Below are positions 1 through 11,299 of a stretch of DNA of 64,000 bases, piece by piece. The notes under the pieces are model-generated. The model saw only the letters and a list, made by a program, of their open reading frames with translations, was not told the origin of the DNA and made no database searches. The stretch lies in assembly GCA_030407005.1 (NCBI GenBank), contig JAUDYN010000008.1, positions 682,001 through 746,000 of the forward strand, given 5' to 3'. Position 1 is the first letter of the stretch; each line of letters opens with the position of its first letter. The DNA is from Desarmillaria ectypa. Lineage: Eukaryota > Basidiomycota > Agaricomycetes > Agaricales > Physalacriaceae. Made by a program: the position numbers and the translations under genes.

Positions 1-199
1 ATTTGTCGCTGAGCGATTATCATGAGCACTGGTTGCGTCACTATTTTGGGAGTCACGACTCCCGCTCGTCAAGAAAGGCCCAGAGTCGAGACTGCGCTTC
101 GCCATCGTAAGCCTGCTGCAGCCAGGCAGTCTTTGGCTACGCCAGCATTGTATGTTGCGACTCTGTGGGCGTATCTGCCTATAGTTTCGGCAGAGGAAG

Positions 200-920
200 T
201 CTGCCATACAACTGAGTGCGTTCTCCTATCGTTTCGTTGTGAATCGTGTTTCTCATGAAGGGGCAACATTCAGGTCCGGCGACAACGTGTGCAAGCAGCG
301 AATATCGACGGCTGTCAAGGTGGCTATCGGTATTGTCGCCGGTGAGTACAGGCGCTGTAATCAGAATGTCTACAGAGTGTGATACCCCCTGTACAGTCGC
401 CGTGGTTCTTCTCGCCCTAGGTGTGTTCTACTTCATTCGCTACTCCCGCAGCAAGAGAAAAGAAGAAGAATCCGTCGGCTTTGACATCGAGCCCAGCCAA
501 ATTGAAGGTCCTCGAGCGACTGCGGCGGTGTCTTTGCCAACGACGACCTACGCCGCTAAATATGATCTGTCATCAGCGCCAGTTCGTATGCCGTTTTCGA
601 GTTCGCCGAGTGTGTCAGGGAAGAGTAAGAAGATATTTGCAAATTTGAGGCAGGGACCCAGTACGGCTCCGACGGGTCAGGTCTCCGGAGGAGGTCCATA
701 CCCCTTTGGGGGGTACTCGTCGAAGGTGGGAACGAGTTTCTTGCTTTCCAAGGGCGAGCTGAGCTTATTCCTACATGTAGAATTCTCCGCCCCGATCACT
801 GCCTACTACTGGTGTAAGGTTCTAGACACCGTGGACTTGATCTTTTCTACCTCGTTATTATTTTACCCTGCAGCACTTATTTCAGACTTCCCTTGCAAGT
901 ATACCATGCACACATCTTAG
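200..920 (+). CDS. Single-pass membrane protein, 3' part (5' end unresolved)
   Basis: I do not recognise the family. An exon ending at 341 joins across a canonical 55-nt intron (342-396) to an exon starting at 397. The joined frame gives a hydrophobic helix, VAVVLLALGVFYFI, followed at once by basic residues (RYSRSKRK), the usual stop-transfer pattern for an outside-in membrane protein. A Ser/Thr/Pro-rich, Gly-rich cytoplasmic-type tail follows, containing PYPFGGY. Fungal proteins with an N-terminal Cys-rich ectodomain, one helix and a disordered tail look like this, but the ectodomain exon and start codon lie in unclear sequence near the window edge or outside it. The frame stays open to 920, although a further intron may end the gene sooner. 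The intron and membrane helix are seen directly; the topology is inferred. Confidence 0.35.
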
Positions 921-1207
921 CCATTCCTCAGATTTAACGGTCTTCACTTCGTCTCAGCGATGCTGCAAGAGAGCCTTCGGCTTGCCAGCAGACCAACTTC
1001 TGTATCCTCCACAAGGTTGCGGAGATACATTATGTGCCAAGTACGGATTGGGTGGAAGGTCGGCCGCTATATGCCACTGCAAAAAACTACGTATCAAGAG
1101 TACAGATGAGACATAAGCGAAAGTGTATCATCAACGTAGGCGAGTAGTGAGGTATTATTATTACTTAATCATGAGCAAATCATATCTTCTCAATGTGTTC
1201 TTGATGT

Positions 1208-4094
1208 TCAACTTCCATACGAGTTGGAACTACCTCGCCATCCAACTCTTCCTCTTCCTCTTCCTCTTCCTCTTCCTCTTCCTCTACCCCATCCTCTGCC
1301 TCTGCCTTCATAACGATAATCTTGGGGAGGTAGGGGCTTGAATCCGTTGCGGGAATGTCCATACCTTGGACTGTGACTACGACTCCTCCTACGACTCCTC
1401 TCCCAACTCCGACTCCGGCTCCGGCTCCTGCCTCTCTGATAGTCATACTCCCGATCCCTCCCACGGCTGCTATAACTCATCCGCCTATCCCTATCATCCG
1501 GCTCGCGCTTCACGTGAGAGGTTGGCGAGTCGTTGTGATGGCTCGAGGAGTAATCCGAGGACCTTCTCTCAATCTGTGCATTGAAGGTGCTCGAAATAGC
1601 ACTTGTAGGTGGGGGAGGGAACCCGGAAGAACTAGCGGCACTAGAAGGAGGAGGAGCAGGGTGTCTCCCCATGCCCCAGGGCACGGGCGCATTGTATCCA
1701 TTGGTATTCGACTGGAAGGAGATAGGTATCGGTATCGGTATTGGTATTGGTATCCCGCCACCATTCATTCCATTCGGGATCGGAATCCCATTTACGGGAT
1801 TCGGCATGGGATTAGGCGGAAGGTGGAGATTGTTCAATCTAGGATCCCTAGTTCTTGCAGAAGCCTCAAGCCTAGCCTTTGCGGCCCTCATGGGTGCGAG
1901 AAGGTCTAGACCGATGGGGTTGGCCTGTGTTCCTAGCCCTGAGAAAGCAGATGACCAGAGCGATGGACCATCGTCTCGTGGTTCCTCCTTGACACGTATT
2001 ACAGGGGAGGATGCACTCGGTGGTGGTGGTTCCTGAATGTTTGCGGGAGCTGGGGCAAGAGGCGGAATTGGCGTAGGTGCAGGAGTGGACAAACTGGTAT
2101 TTAATAGAGAGGACGATAATTCCTCAACCTCGGCAGCTTTTGGGATCTTATTTATCTTGGGCAGGGGTGCCATGGGTGCTTTGGGTGTCGATCGACTCAA
2201 GGATGGTGGCAGTATTGGCGATCCCTTAAGGCTGGTCGCGCTGTTGAGCATTTTGTTTCGCGGGGTAGCGGCCTGTGGAAGACTCGATACATCTGTGGAT
2301 ATCGCAGAAACTTTGGCTTTGGTTGCAGACTTGGCTTTGGGTAATGAAGGTGTCCCTCCTTTCGGAGTCGGTGATACATGGACCACTGCTGTTGGCAGCA
2401 CCGCTGTGGCAGCAGCTTTGGAATTCGCCGTAGTGCGAGCCGTAGAAGATACAGCCCGACCGGAATTGGACTTGGCTGCATTTGTCTTCGTAGAAGCTGA
2501 TTTCGTTTTTCCTTTGGTCGAGAAATTCTTGCTCCCAGTCCACTCTTCAGAATCCGAATCATCGACCCGTTTGCGCTTCCTCGCTTTATTTGGCTCAGCC
2601 TTCTGCTTCCCTGTGGTTGTGGTAGTTTTTCTCGGCAAGTCCTCCATGACCACATCTTCTTTAACTTTCACCTTGGGCACCGACCTCGCGACCTCGCTGG
2701 CTGGTTGATCCCCTTTCCCATCACTCTTAAAATTCATCTTCTTCATCTTCTGCACGAACGCTAGCATGTTCTTGTACACCTTGGAATTGAAACGGATCTC
2801 CTGGAAATCGCTCCTAACGCTTTTTCGTATCTGGTCTACAGCATCAGACAGCTGCCGCATGGAAAGCTGGTCGCGATAGAGAAATATCATATAGGCGATC
2901 ATGACGAACTCAACAGGGGAGACCTTGGGCGTCTTGAACGGTTTGGACAGAACTGGATCCTGCGCCAGCTCACAGAGCACGTCAATAGTGCTTTCGACGT
3001 CCCGCTGTAGCTTAGGTGTGACATCGCGCTTATCCGAAAGCCAAGCTTCGATTTTTGCTGTAGATGGCTCAGTCTTGCTTTGCCCGAGATCGATAAGGTA
3101 GACAATTTGAGCTAGACACATAAAATCGCGCCCTCGGCTATTTCCCCAAGGGAGATACCCTTCTAAACCTGATGGAGAAGACTGCCTGTCCTTTACTTCA
3201 CGGATGAGCATCGGGTAGTTGCCGTTGATGGCCTGCAGTCGTTCGGCAGGAGTGAGAGCGACACCGAGCTGCACGCGCCGAAAGATCTCCCGTTCTTTAT
3301 CATGTGTAAGGTCGTCGTATTCCACGCAAGTGATCTGTTTGTTACTGAATCGAGATTTGAGCTGGGGAGGAAGAAGTGTGCGAGATGGGGTCTTTCCTGC
3401 ACCAGCAGTATACCAAAATTTGCCGCCATTTACTGAGTCTTTGTCTGTTACGAATGTTAGAAGAGATGGGGCGGAGATGGAACGCAAAACACACGCATGA
3501 TCTATAGAAAAACACGAGGTCAGGTAACGAGCTAAAGGACAAAAGCAAGCTACACACATGTCCATCCATGAATCTTTGTATTGACGACAGTCTCTGCTTT
3601 CCATCGATGCATGTTCGTTTCTCTTCTCCCTCAGAGCTGATCGATACCGCTGCGATCGGGTTAGACAGATAGAACCTACCAGTGATAGACGCACCAAAAA
3701 TTAAAGGCGGTATATAGTAATTATGAATAAGTGAGTCGATAAGCTGCGTTTGCTTGCTGTCCGGCCATACGACATCTTGGTGAAAAATGAGAAAACACAA
3801 GGTCATGTTCGAGAGATAACGAACCTCTTTGATATTCGGGATCCAAGTCCAGGGTATCATCGTAAAGCTTCCCTGTATCATTCAAAATTATTAGGGAGAT
3901 GTATAACTCCCAAGTGAACAGCTTGACTGACTATACAACGATTCTACGGAGTACGACACGGTCCTTGGAGCACGCAGCGCGGGGTTGATCACGGCTTTTT
4001 TGCGCAACCCTCGAGTAGAGCTCGTCGCAAGAGGTACGTCATCATCATCACCAGATGAGAGCTCAGTGAGGTCGGAATCGTCGGAGAACGACAT
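1208..4094 (-). CDS. DUF262 domain protein with RS/RG-rich C-terminal tail
   Basis: This is a multi-exon gene of roughly 870-880 residues, starting at the ATG at 4094 with an acidic Ser/Asp stretch. Exon 1 (4094-3932) joins exon 2 (3872-3825) and reads into a DUF262 domain: LDPEYQRDVVW, then IDSLIHNYYIPPLIFG, then IDGKQRLSSIQRF, then LTPAERLQAINGN. DUF262 is the N-terminal domain of GmrSD-type modification-dependent nucleases. It is ParB-like, and its DGQQR motif, here DGKQR, is thought to bind nucleotide. No HNH/DUF1524 nuclease half follows. Instead there are several hundred Ser/Pro/Lys-rich, probably disordered residues, then alternating Arg-Ser (RGRSRSRSRSWERSRRRSRS) and an RG repeat at the extreme C terminus. 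RS and RG tails are typical of nuclear RNA-associated proteins. The domain call is strong; the function in fungi is unknown to me. Confidence 0.85.
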
Positions 4095-4828
4095 TATCGT
4101 GGCGGTGAAAGGTGAAAGGAACAGGTAACAAGTATAATCTGTCCAAGTCCCTAATCAGGCTTTCAGATTATTATAAATCGAAAATAAAGATCTAAAATAA
4201 AATGCCTTTTTGGGCCTATCGGCCACCGTACCCAGACAACAAAATTTCTCTTGTTCACAGACATACTCAGGACACTGATAGCAAGCAGAAGATGGGAGTG
4301 AAGCAAAGATGTGCCTTCGCCGGGTCGTCACTTAAATGATGCACTAATAGGCGCCAATCGTCTGATAGGCGCTCAGGTCCACTGAGTCGGATCACAGACT
4401 TCCCGTTGACTTACTCCTCCGATAGTCTCTCTCTCACGTCATTCTATTCTTTTTCATGGAAAACCAGTAGCAAGTGTCATGAATCATGAGTTCCTTTCGT
4501 GTTTTCCAAATTCGGGGCTTGATACCTCTGCTGTTATGGTTCGTGTAGTTAAGTTGGGTGGTTGCAAGATGTTATCATATGCCCGCTGATAACGAACAAA
4601 TTTGAAAGAGTCGTAAGAGGATTATCCATTTTGAGGTTAGAAAACCCTTAGTTTCCAGTATTTAATACGCAATTTCTATGATCTCAAGGAGTAAGGATGG
4701 GAACTCACACTTGCAGTGTTCAATGAGACCGAAACGAGGCGGTCGGAAGAAGCCGAGGATTATTCCGCACCGCCGGTCCGACTCTTTTCTTGCATTTGTC
4801 TCGAATTTAACCACCACCATTGATCATC
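4095..4828. promoter_or_regulatory. Shared 734-bp intergenic region of a divergent gene pair
   Basis: This stretch separates the start of the DUF262 gene (-) from the start of the amidotransferase gene (+), so it must carry both promoters. I see no open frame with coding character. The segment near 4160-4200 is A/T-rich and the DNA before 4829 is C/T-rich, which is common just upstream of basidiomycete start codons. No specific factor site can be supported. Confidence 0.4.
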
Positions 4829-5593
4829 ATGTCTCCAATGAAGCTTGCCGTTCTTCTGTGCGATATACCTTTACCCGAAGTAGTTGCGACGTACGGAGAC
4901 TACACTTCAATCTTCCATCGCCTTCTCTCTTCCTCCCCGTATTCCCCCTCATTCACACTCGATCCCTATGACGTTATTTCTGCCAATTCCTATCCTGAAG
5001 ATCCAACTTCCTACGACGCAATTCTGCTGACTGGATCTAGGCACTCTGCTCACGGCAACGACGCATGGATACACAAGCTAGTGGATTTCGTTCGAACCAC
5101 TGCTTCCTCGCATTCTCAGGTGAAGCTCATTGGGATCTGCTTCGGACATCAAATTATTGCGCGTGCGTTGGGTGGGGATCAAGCATGTGTGGTTAACGCC
5201 GTTGGTTGGGAGGTCGGCCCGACCAAGATTGCGCTGACGCCGCTGGGGGAGAAGATTTTTGGAAAGCCGGGCGAATTGGTGATACAACAGATGCATCGGG
5301 ATCATGTACCGTCGCTCCCGCCGGGTTTTCATCTGCTTGCATCGACAGCTATTGCCCCCGTGCAAGGAATGGTCAAATTTATGGATGTGAAGGAGGAGGA
5401 TGTGCATATCTTCGCGGTCCAGGGCCATCCAGAATTTACTGAGCCTATAGTATCCATCATAGTGGAGACAAGAGGCGCAAGTGGGATCCTGAGCAAAGAG
5501 ATCGTGGAAGATGTGGGTAAACGGAAGGATATACCGACGGATGGTGTCCTTGTCGCCAATTCCATTTGGAGGATCTTGCAGCCGAGCAGATAA
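4829..5593 (+). CDS. Class I glutamine amidotransferase-like protein
   Basis: This is an intronless frame of 254 codons from the ATG at 4829. The GATase1 fold is marked by YDAILLTGSRHSAHG, the nucleophile elbow GICFGHQ with Cys at about residue 104, and VQGHPEF, which supplies the catalytic His. In GMP synthase and carbamoyl-phosphate synthase this triad hydrolyses glutamine and passes ammonia to a partner domain. Stand-alone fungal members resemble yeast YLR126C and are annotated as GMP-synthase-like amidotransferases; their acceptor is not established. The elbow Cys and the His-Pro-Glu are all present, so the enzyme looks active. The length fits the stand-alone family (about 240-260 residues). 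An upstream in-frame TTG exists, but the first ATG is the better start. Confidence 0.9.
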   Translation: MSPMKLAVLLCDIPLPEVVATYGDYTSIFHRLLSSSPYSPSFTLDPYDVISANSYPEDPTSYDAILLTGSRHSAHGNDAWIHKLVDFVRTTASSHSQVKLIGICFGHQIIARALGGDQACVVNAVGWEVGPTKIALTPLGEKIFGKPGELVIQQMHRDHVPSLPPGFHLLASTAIAPVQGMVKFMDVKEEDVHIFAVQGHPEFTEPIVSIIVETRGASGILSKEIVEDVGKRKDIPTDGVLVANSIWRILQPSR

Positions 5594-5880
5594 ATATCTG
5601 GGTGGGTATTCTAGACTCTGACTGGTTCGTCTTCATCCGATTTCTTACATGATCCGGACAAGCTTATACCTTTGCAGAGTAATTCATGATAAACTGACAT
5701 GGGGATCAGCACTATAAACATGTAATTCGAACCATTCTTCAGCCGCTCTTACAGCGGGGCCCTCATCTAATTTATTCATGCGGCAAGATCAAACGAATGT
5801 GCTGGATTGGTTAAATAACGAACGTATATGGCCGCCATACCACCCTGGAATCCCGCGAAACACTTCCACACGTAAATCCA

Positions 5881-6534
5881 CTAGAACTGATATAGTATAA
5901 TAGCCAGCCCAATGAAAACGAATGCTGAACCCGACAAGGCCTTCAGAGATGAAGATCCATTGGATTTAGATGTCGCAGACTTTGTTGTGCTGGCTACAGC
6001 CAATTCAGGTGTGGTCTGAGTCGCAGCCGCCGACGACGAAGCGTTATCACACGACGTCTGATATACTATTATACCAAAGTGAGTTGTCGTGGATTCTTCA
6101 GACGTGAGTAAGACGCACATTTATTCAATTTCTCTCCTCCCTGCTCGTCGGCGGAAATATAACAGTCTATACAGGCAGAAACCCTACCCTGATACGACAC
6201 GGAGCAGAGGCACTCAAGTTGGTTCTGACCACACATCTGGCACGGAGAGTCAGATACAGAGTTTTGGCAGCAAACACAGCGCGTACGCTGATGGTTCCAA
6301 GAATTGAACATTGCCATGCACAGCGGTCCGGAACAATTGTCGTGTTGATGGAGCCGGGGGTGGTGCGTAAAAGGAGTGAACCCGTAGGGACGTCCAAGTG
6401 TACGAGCGCGAGTGCTGGCGGGCGTCGTTGGTTAAGTTGGAGAAGAGAAGTATGCAGTTGATGAGCCTACCTCTAGAAGCCAAGAGGCTCAAGATGGCCA
6501 GGAGAAGAAAGGAGCGTGGGTGGACCGAGACCAT
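5881..6534 (-). CDS. Putative secreted Cys-rich GPI-anchored protein
   Basis: The gene starts at 6534 with a signal peptide (MVSVHPRSFLLLAILSLLAS). Further on is a Cys-dense segment with repeated C-x2-C and C-x-C spacing (CQMCGQNQLECLCSV, then SACIDCYIS). It ends near 5881 in a Ser/Thr/Ala-rich stretch followed by a hydrophobic tail, FVFIGLAIILYQF, typical of a GPI-attachment signal. This architecture recurs in small cell-surface proteins of Agaricomycetes with no assigned function. Exon 1 ends with a clear donor (GTAGGC), but the only obvious acceptor feeds a different frame from the Cys-rich segment, so the exact splicing, or integrity, is unresolved. Signal peptide, Cys pattern and tail are seen; secretion and anchoring are inferred. 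Confidence 0.5.
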
Positions 6535-6599
6535 GAGGATGGAAAGAAAGATGGATTACTGGATCTAATGGCTAGCGGCCTGACCATAAAATCAGGATC

Positions 6600-8727
6600 G
6601 AGCGGCAGATGAATAAGAACGTGGATACAAGTTTCATCTACAGGGGTCAGTCATCCCTCAGGTACCACGGAAGGGATACATATGTAAGTAGTTGTATGGA
6701 GGAGGTGCGATTCTTTGTCGAACCAGCTGTGAATTCGAAGCTTCCATCTGCCGCGATTCGTAGGCAGTGATATTGTGATAACAATGGACAGATGAAAAGC
6801 AGAACCAGACGACCCTACCCCATGCCAATAACCCCGGAGGTATGTCGATCGACGCTAGATTAAAACACAGAAGAACACAGAATGTCATCTATGCCAATGC
6901 TTGAATAGTCGTGATGATCAAAGGAGTGGGAAAACTTACCGCCAACCTCTTCTATCTGCAAGGCACCTATATTGTTCAGGGTAGTAAGATGTTTGCGAAC
7001 GTATTGCACCGCGTCGATCATGTCTTTATCACCAGAGCGTGTTCGCCCTGTGCATACTTGGCTTGTGCAGTGCGCCTCATCAGCATGTGCACTAGTGGCG
7101 CGAAGCTTCACGTTGATATTGCACAGTGAAGGCATGTTCTGACTAACATATGCATCCAATGACAACCAGTTAAGACGCCCTACCCCTGCCGAGCCGGAAG
7201 ACAACCTCTATTGTCAAGCCCTGCAAGATGGTGCTGAGCGGAATAGTCATGGGCCACATAGCATCGACGACCACCAAGACTGTTCGAAGCTCAGTGTTAC
7301 GGCTGATATCTAGGACATGTCCTAACAAGTATCAGTTTGTAGCACTAAAAAAGCATGATAAACAATAAATACAGAGCGAGTAATAAAGAGCTGGGGAGGC
7401 ATTGATTGGCTTGACCCGAAGTTCCCCAGTGGTTAAACGAGAAGGACCGCCTTCCAGACCCATTAAACCAGATTGACATAAGATGCTTCAAAGACGATCA
7501 TTCTTCAAATAGAGGCAGTAGCCATCCTTGCTCTACCTGTTCCAGACCATCGAGATGAATATTTGCTATATGTGGAGGAGGATTCAAGGGATCGCCGCAA
7601 GTTATCAATTCCAAAACGGACCAATCTGTTTGTAAGAGCGGTGCGGCGTAGACACGGAAGTAAGGGAAAGATGAGGGTAAGAATATTCGTTAAACAGCCT
7701 TTCGGTAATCTGGTCGTAACCGTCATTTCCTAGCAAACCATCGAGAACAACGAATGATCTAACCAGTGGAGGAATATGTGGGGAGCGGAGAATCAACTGA
7801 TAGAAGTTGGCGCAAATATACTATGCTCCTGTATACGGCTTGTGTATATAGGGAGACGAGGTATAACGTAGTACGGGTATGACTTGGTGATACAAGTGGC
7901 CTTGAGCGGCGGCACGGAATGAATGTGACACAAGGACACATTGGTGTAAGGCAGGTATGTCATCGTGAATAATTCCTGCTACGTTAGTAGCACTTATAGA
8001 GGGATGATGGTCGCCGAGTTTTCATTTAAATCCGAAGTCCAATGTCACCAAAATTCCTATTCGCGGAAAAGATTTCCGGCTTAGCAAATAACAATTTCCT
8101 TCAAAGTCAGAAATTCGGGGCTCACTCTTCGCTTGTAGAGGAGGGACTGGGACAAGAGGGAAGGAGAGTGCCTAAAGACCTGTACCTCCACCGCGTCTTA
8201 GTAGTTAGCGTACTTGTGGCGGTTAATCAAATGCAGAGTTCAAAAAAAGTCTTCGCTTGTCACCGATTACCTGTGACAGTGTTACTATCACGCTCCTTTA
8301 CGGAGTTGGACCGAACTTCGCAATCACCAGGTGCTATAGATTAGGAGAGAAAATGCGAGCTGGTGGTGGCTTCTGCCGCCACCGAGCGAGTCTTTTTGAG
8401 CAACACTTATTACCGTCAGTTTTTAAAGTACTGATCATATTTTTTTTTTGGCAAAAACTGATATTCAACTCATTGGCTGTGATCCAAACTCTCCCACAAG
8501 AATTATATCCAACGAAGTTTATCTCAACAGCACTAAACTGCTTAGATTCAATCAAGTATAGATGACTTTGTTTTAGGTTACCATAATACTTTCAAGAGGA
8601 GTAAACGTAGCAGGCTTTGCCCCTGACGTGAGTCTTGCAAGCGTTATCCAGCTTCGATGGTGGTGATGGTGGCCTGTGGTTGGGTCGAGCATATGTCTGA
8701 GTTATGCCAATTGACTGGTTAGTCATA
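6600..8727. other. Gene-poor stretch, no supported gene
   Basis: Only short open frames occur here on either strand. The longest (minus strand, 6860-7204, 114 codons) has no recognisable motif and no convincing splice partners. The sequence is moderately A/T-rich with scattered homopolymers. It forms the left part of a 4.7-kb gene-poor segment that also contains the two transposon-derived elements annotated next. Confidence 0.5.
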
Positions 8728-9667
8728 GGGTCTGTTCAGCTGCAAGCATGGCCAATTTTTGGTGCCAGTTGGAAAACCAGCATGAACCGACTTTTCTCGT
8801 CATCGTTTTGCGTGTTTCCGAGCATCCATAGCCGTTAAATTGGAAACTCTCCAGGACACTGTAATATGTTAGTATGTTTAAGCAACCATAATGTATAAAC
8901 ATATGTGGAATGAATTAGAGCAACAATACAAGTCCAAACTATCCCTGCTATAGTCGAGACTTCAGCAGCACACATTTATCTGGAGATAGAATTAATGGTG
9001 CAGATATATTTTATGAAGTGACATAGATATGTGAAAGAATGTATAAGTGAATAGACACGGGATTTCAAGCCAATTCGATAGCTTGACTGCCTCAACGGTG
9101 GGGTCCTAACATTACCAAGATTCCAGAGCTTGAAAACCCTGGTCAATGGACATAAATGTGTTTATAATGGTCCTTATAGAGCCCTCCATGCTTTTAAGGG
9201 AGAGAACATCAGCCGGAGAGGCAGAAGACGGAGTTTTGTGGTGAGGTGGAAACAGCATTTCTTCACTGGATTTGTTGGAGTATCAAGTGCCGCGCATCAC
9301 AACGCAATTGACGTCGGGATCATCGATTGTCAGGCAAGGACTTTCTTTGTTGTTTCTATTAGTGTACACGGCACGCAGATAAATAGTTAGCTGAACGACG
9401 ACAACCCTCGCCTGTTTGCGAGGGTTCCTTGCTGAAATCCGGGTGAGTGCTGACCGCTCATTCTAGCGGGGTTGCCTCCCGAAAAGCATTCAAATCAATG
9501 ACCGGATGCCAAGAAATTCTATTTTCAGGATATATTAAGCTGTAGATCTTGCAGGGAGCTCAGACGCACGCAAAACAATGACGAGAAAAGTCGGTTCGTG
9601 CTGGTTTTCCAAGAACAGCAACGAACTGGCGCCAAAAACCGGCCGTGCTTGACAGCCGAACAGACCC
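8728..9667. mobile_element. Non-autonomous DNA transposon with long terminal inverted repeats
   Basis: The left end (8728 to about 8820) is repeated in reverse complement at the right end (about 9556-9667). Both ends begin GGGTCTGTTC[A/G]GCTG. They stay alignable for about 90 bp, with a small insertion in the right copy, through GGAAAACCAGCA[T/C]GAACCGA and TTTTCTCGTCAT. The enclosed ~730 bp contains only short frames (the longest is 86 codons at 9130-9390) and no recognisable transposase, so the element would depend on a related autonomous copy. The terminal GGGTCTGTTC is reminiscent of PIF/Harbinger or hAT ends, but the flanks (ATA on the left, TTA on the right) show no clean target duplication, so the superfamily is open. 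The inverted repeat is seen directly; transposon identity is inferred. Confidence 0.7.
9403..9426. repeat. Perfect hairpin, 9-bp stem and 6-nt loop
   Basis: AACCCTCGC is followed six bases later by its exact reverse complement, GCGAGGGTT. The hairpin lies inside the inverted-repeat element. It could be a subterminal transposase site or a chance fold; nothing around it indicates an RNA gene. Confidence 0.5.
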
Positions 9668-10479
9668 TTATTTAGGCATCGCCTCCAAGAATTCAATTTC
9701 CTCAACTTTCCTTTCCCTTCTGTCACAGAGCTTAGCTTTCCCTTTGTATCCGGCTGTCGCTATTCTTTCCATCATACGCATTACGTACAAACAGTCCTTT
9801 GCAGTATCTATCATATCACTGGAAGCTCGTGTACATCGATTTTTTTTTTTTCCGATTTCAATGGGCGGCGTCGCGGTGACGAGAAGATTGGGCCGGCTCT
9901 TCGCCCGCACATCACGGTGATGACGATCTTGAAAAAAATGTCTATTGAGTGTACTTCTCTCTCATGCAGTACCCATTGCATCTATCATCTTTCTCCGAGT
10001 CAAATTGCCGAATCTTGGTAACTTCAGGCTGCCTGCACTATTGTTAAGTAATATAAAAGCTATGTCAGGACTGGATTGTCCTTATGCGATTGTCGGAGAC
10101 TCTGCACATGCCTGGTTTATCCTTATTATGTCACCTTTTTTTAAATATACTCTTATCGCAAATTATGACGTGTTAAGTGTAGCCTGAGGGCCCTAATATT
10201 GTGTCAGAAATATTTTCTGAATGTGCTCACTTATATCCCGTGAAAATATCTTGATAGGCCTGTGGTGGTGGTGTTACCGGCACTTCAGAATTTTATTAAT
10301 GTGGAATATAATGTCACGTGTCGTATTTCCCACCTTATGAGGCCGGATATTGCCTTATATAGCATTAAATGGCCTCACTGCGGGAGAGTTATAATATATT
10401 ATATTCTAAAATGAAGCACTTGCAAAATGTCTGACATATATCTATCGGTTCTCAATACATGCTCGTATTTATGGAAATA

Positions 10480-10698
10480 CAGTACAAAATGTGATAACGC
10501 ATATGATAGGATGACTCCCGGCCTCGTTCGCTGTAATAGATCATAATGTTGCCAAAAACTTTTGGCATTATCACATTCGGAAAAATGCCGGATTTAGAGC
10601 ATATGTATACGCATGAAGTTGCCAAAATACCGTATACATTGGCCCATGCTATAAGCTGAAGCGGCTCCCAACCGTATGCATTATCACATTTTGTACTG
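10480..10698. mobile_element. 219-bp MITE with TA target duplication
   Basis: The left end (CAGTACAAAATGTGATAACG, from 10480) is matched in reverse complement by the right end (CAGTACAAAATGTGATAATG, ending at 10698). About 26 bp of inverted repeat carries two mismatches. The dinucleotide TA flanks both sides (10478-10479 and 10699-10700), as expected for Tc1/mariner-type insertion. An extra internal GCATTATCACATT and a palindrome, TGCCAAAAACTTTTGGCA, sit near 10551-10575. There is no coding capacity, so this is a miniature element mobilised in trans. Inverted repeat, length and TA flanks are all visible; the superfamily is inferred from the TA duplication. Confidence 0.8.
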
Positions 10699-10700
10699 TA

Positions 10701-11299
10701 ATCGGGTACCGCTTCGTTTTGGCTTGCCTTTGCACCGCGAGAGTTAGAGCTGTGTGTAAACGACCTTCTCCGTTACTTGGCGATGTCATGCGATAATGGG
10801 TCCCTGAAGGCCGATCTTCCTCCTGATGCAAATTAATGCTAAGATGAACGCTTGCAATTGCGCCCTTCAGCTATCCTTTTGGGTATCGAAGTGGATATCG
10901 AATGAAACGAATCCCTTTGAATAATCACATTTCAATCCGTACGAACCGTGTGATGTTTTTTCTTGTGCTGCGCGAATAGAGATAGAATTGTATTCACGGT
11001 CGTATCAACGGTGATTTCTTGCAAATTCTCCGAGCGATGATAATGATGATGACAGTATTGAGCGGATTTCCTGTGGCCATCTTACCTTCATGTTGACCCG
11101 GTAGGATTCGAATAATGTTCGGTTCAGCCCCAAAGGAATCTGAGTTCTCTGAAATGATGTAGAATGGAAAAAGAATGGATGCCTACTTCAGAGGCTGCAG
11201 AGCGGAATTTGAGTACCATAAGGACCAATCGCACCAAATAAGTGTCAATACGAAAATTTGTCTTCCGAAAGCAGACCTAAGTTTCGCAATCAAGCAGTC
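10701..11299. other. Intergenic region upstream of the L1-domain gene
   Basis: I see no coding frame. The stretch follows the MITE and should contain the promoter of the downstream ribosome-assembly gene. No TATA box or other site is clear enough to call. Confidence 0.4.

Noticed and set aside
1180..1464. Frame with a poly-Glu run
   Set aside because: It is the same strand as the DUF262 gene but another frame of its Gly/Arg-rich 3' end and 3' flank, produced by a CTT/CCT-type microsatellite.
2037..2708. 223-codon open frame on the plus strand
   Set aside because: It lies antisense within the large DUF262 exon and reads as low-complexity Ala/Gly/Val, a shadow of the real gene.
6860..7204. 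114-codon minus-strand frame resembling a small secreted protein
   Set aside because: No signal peptide at its start and the Cys spacing is irregular; insufficient support.
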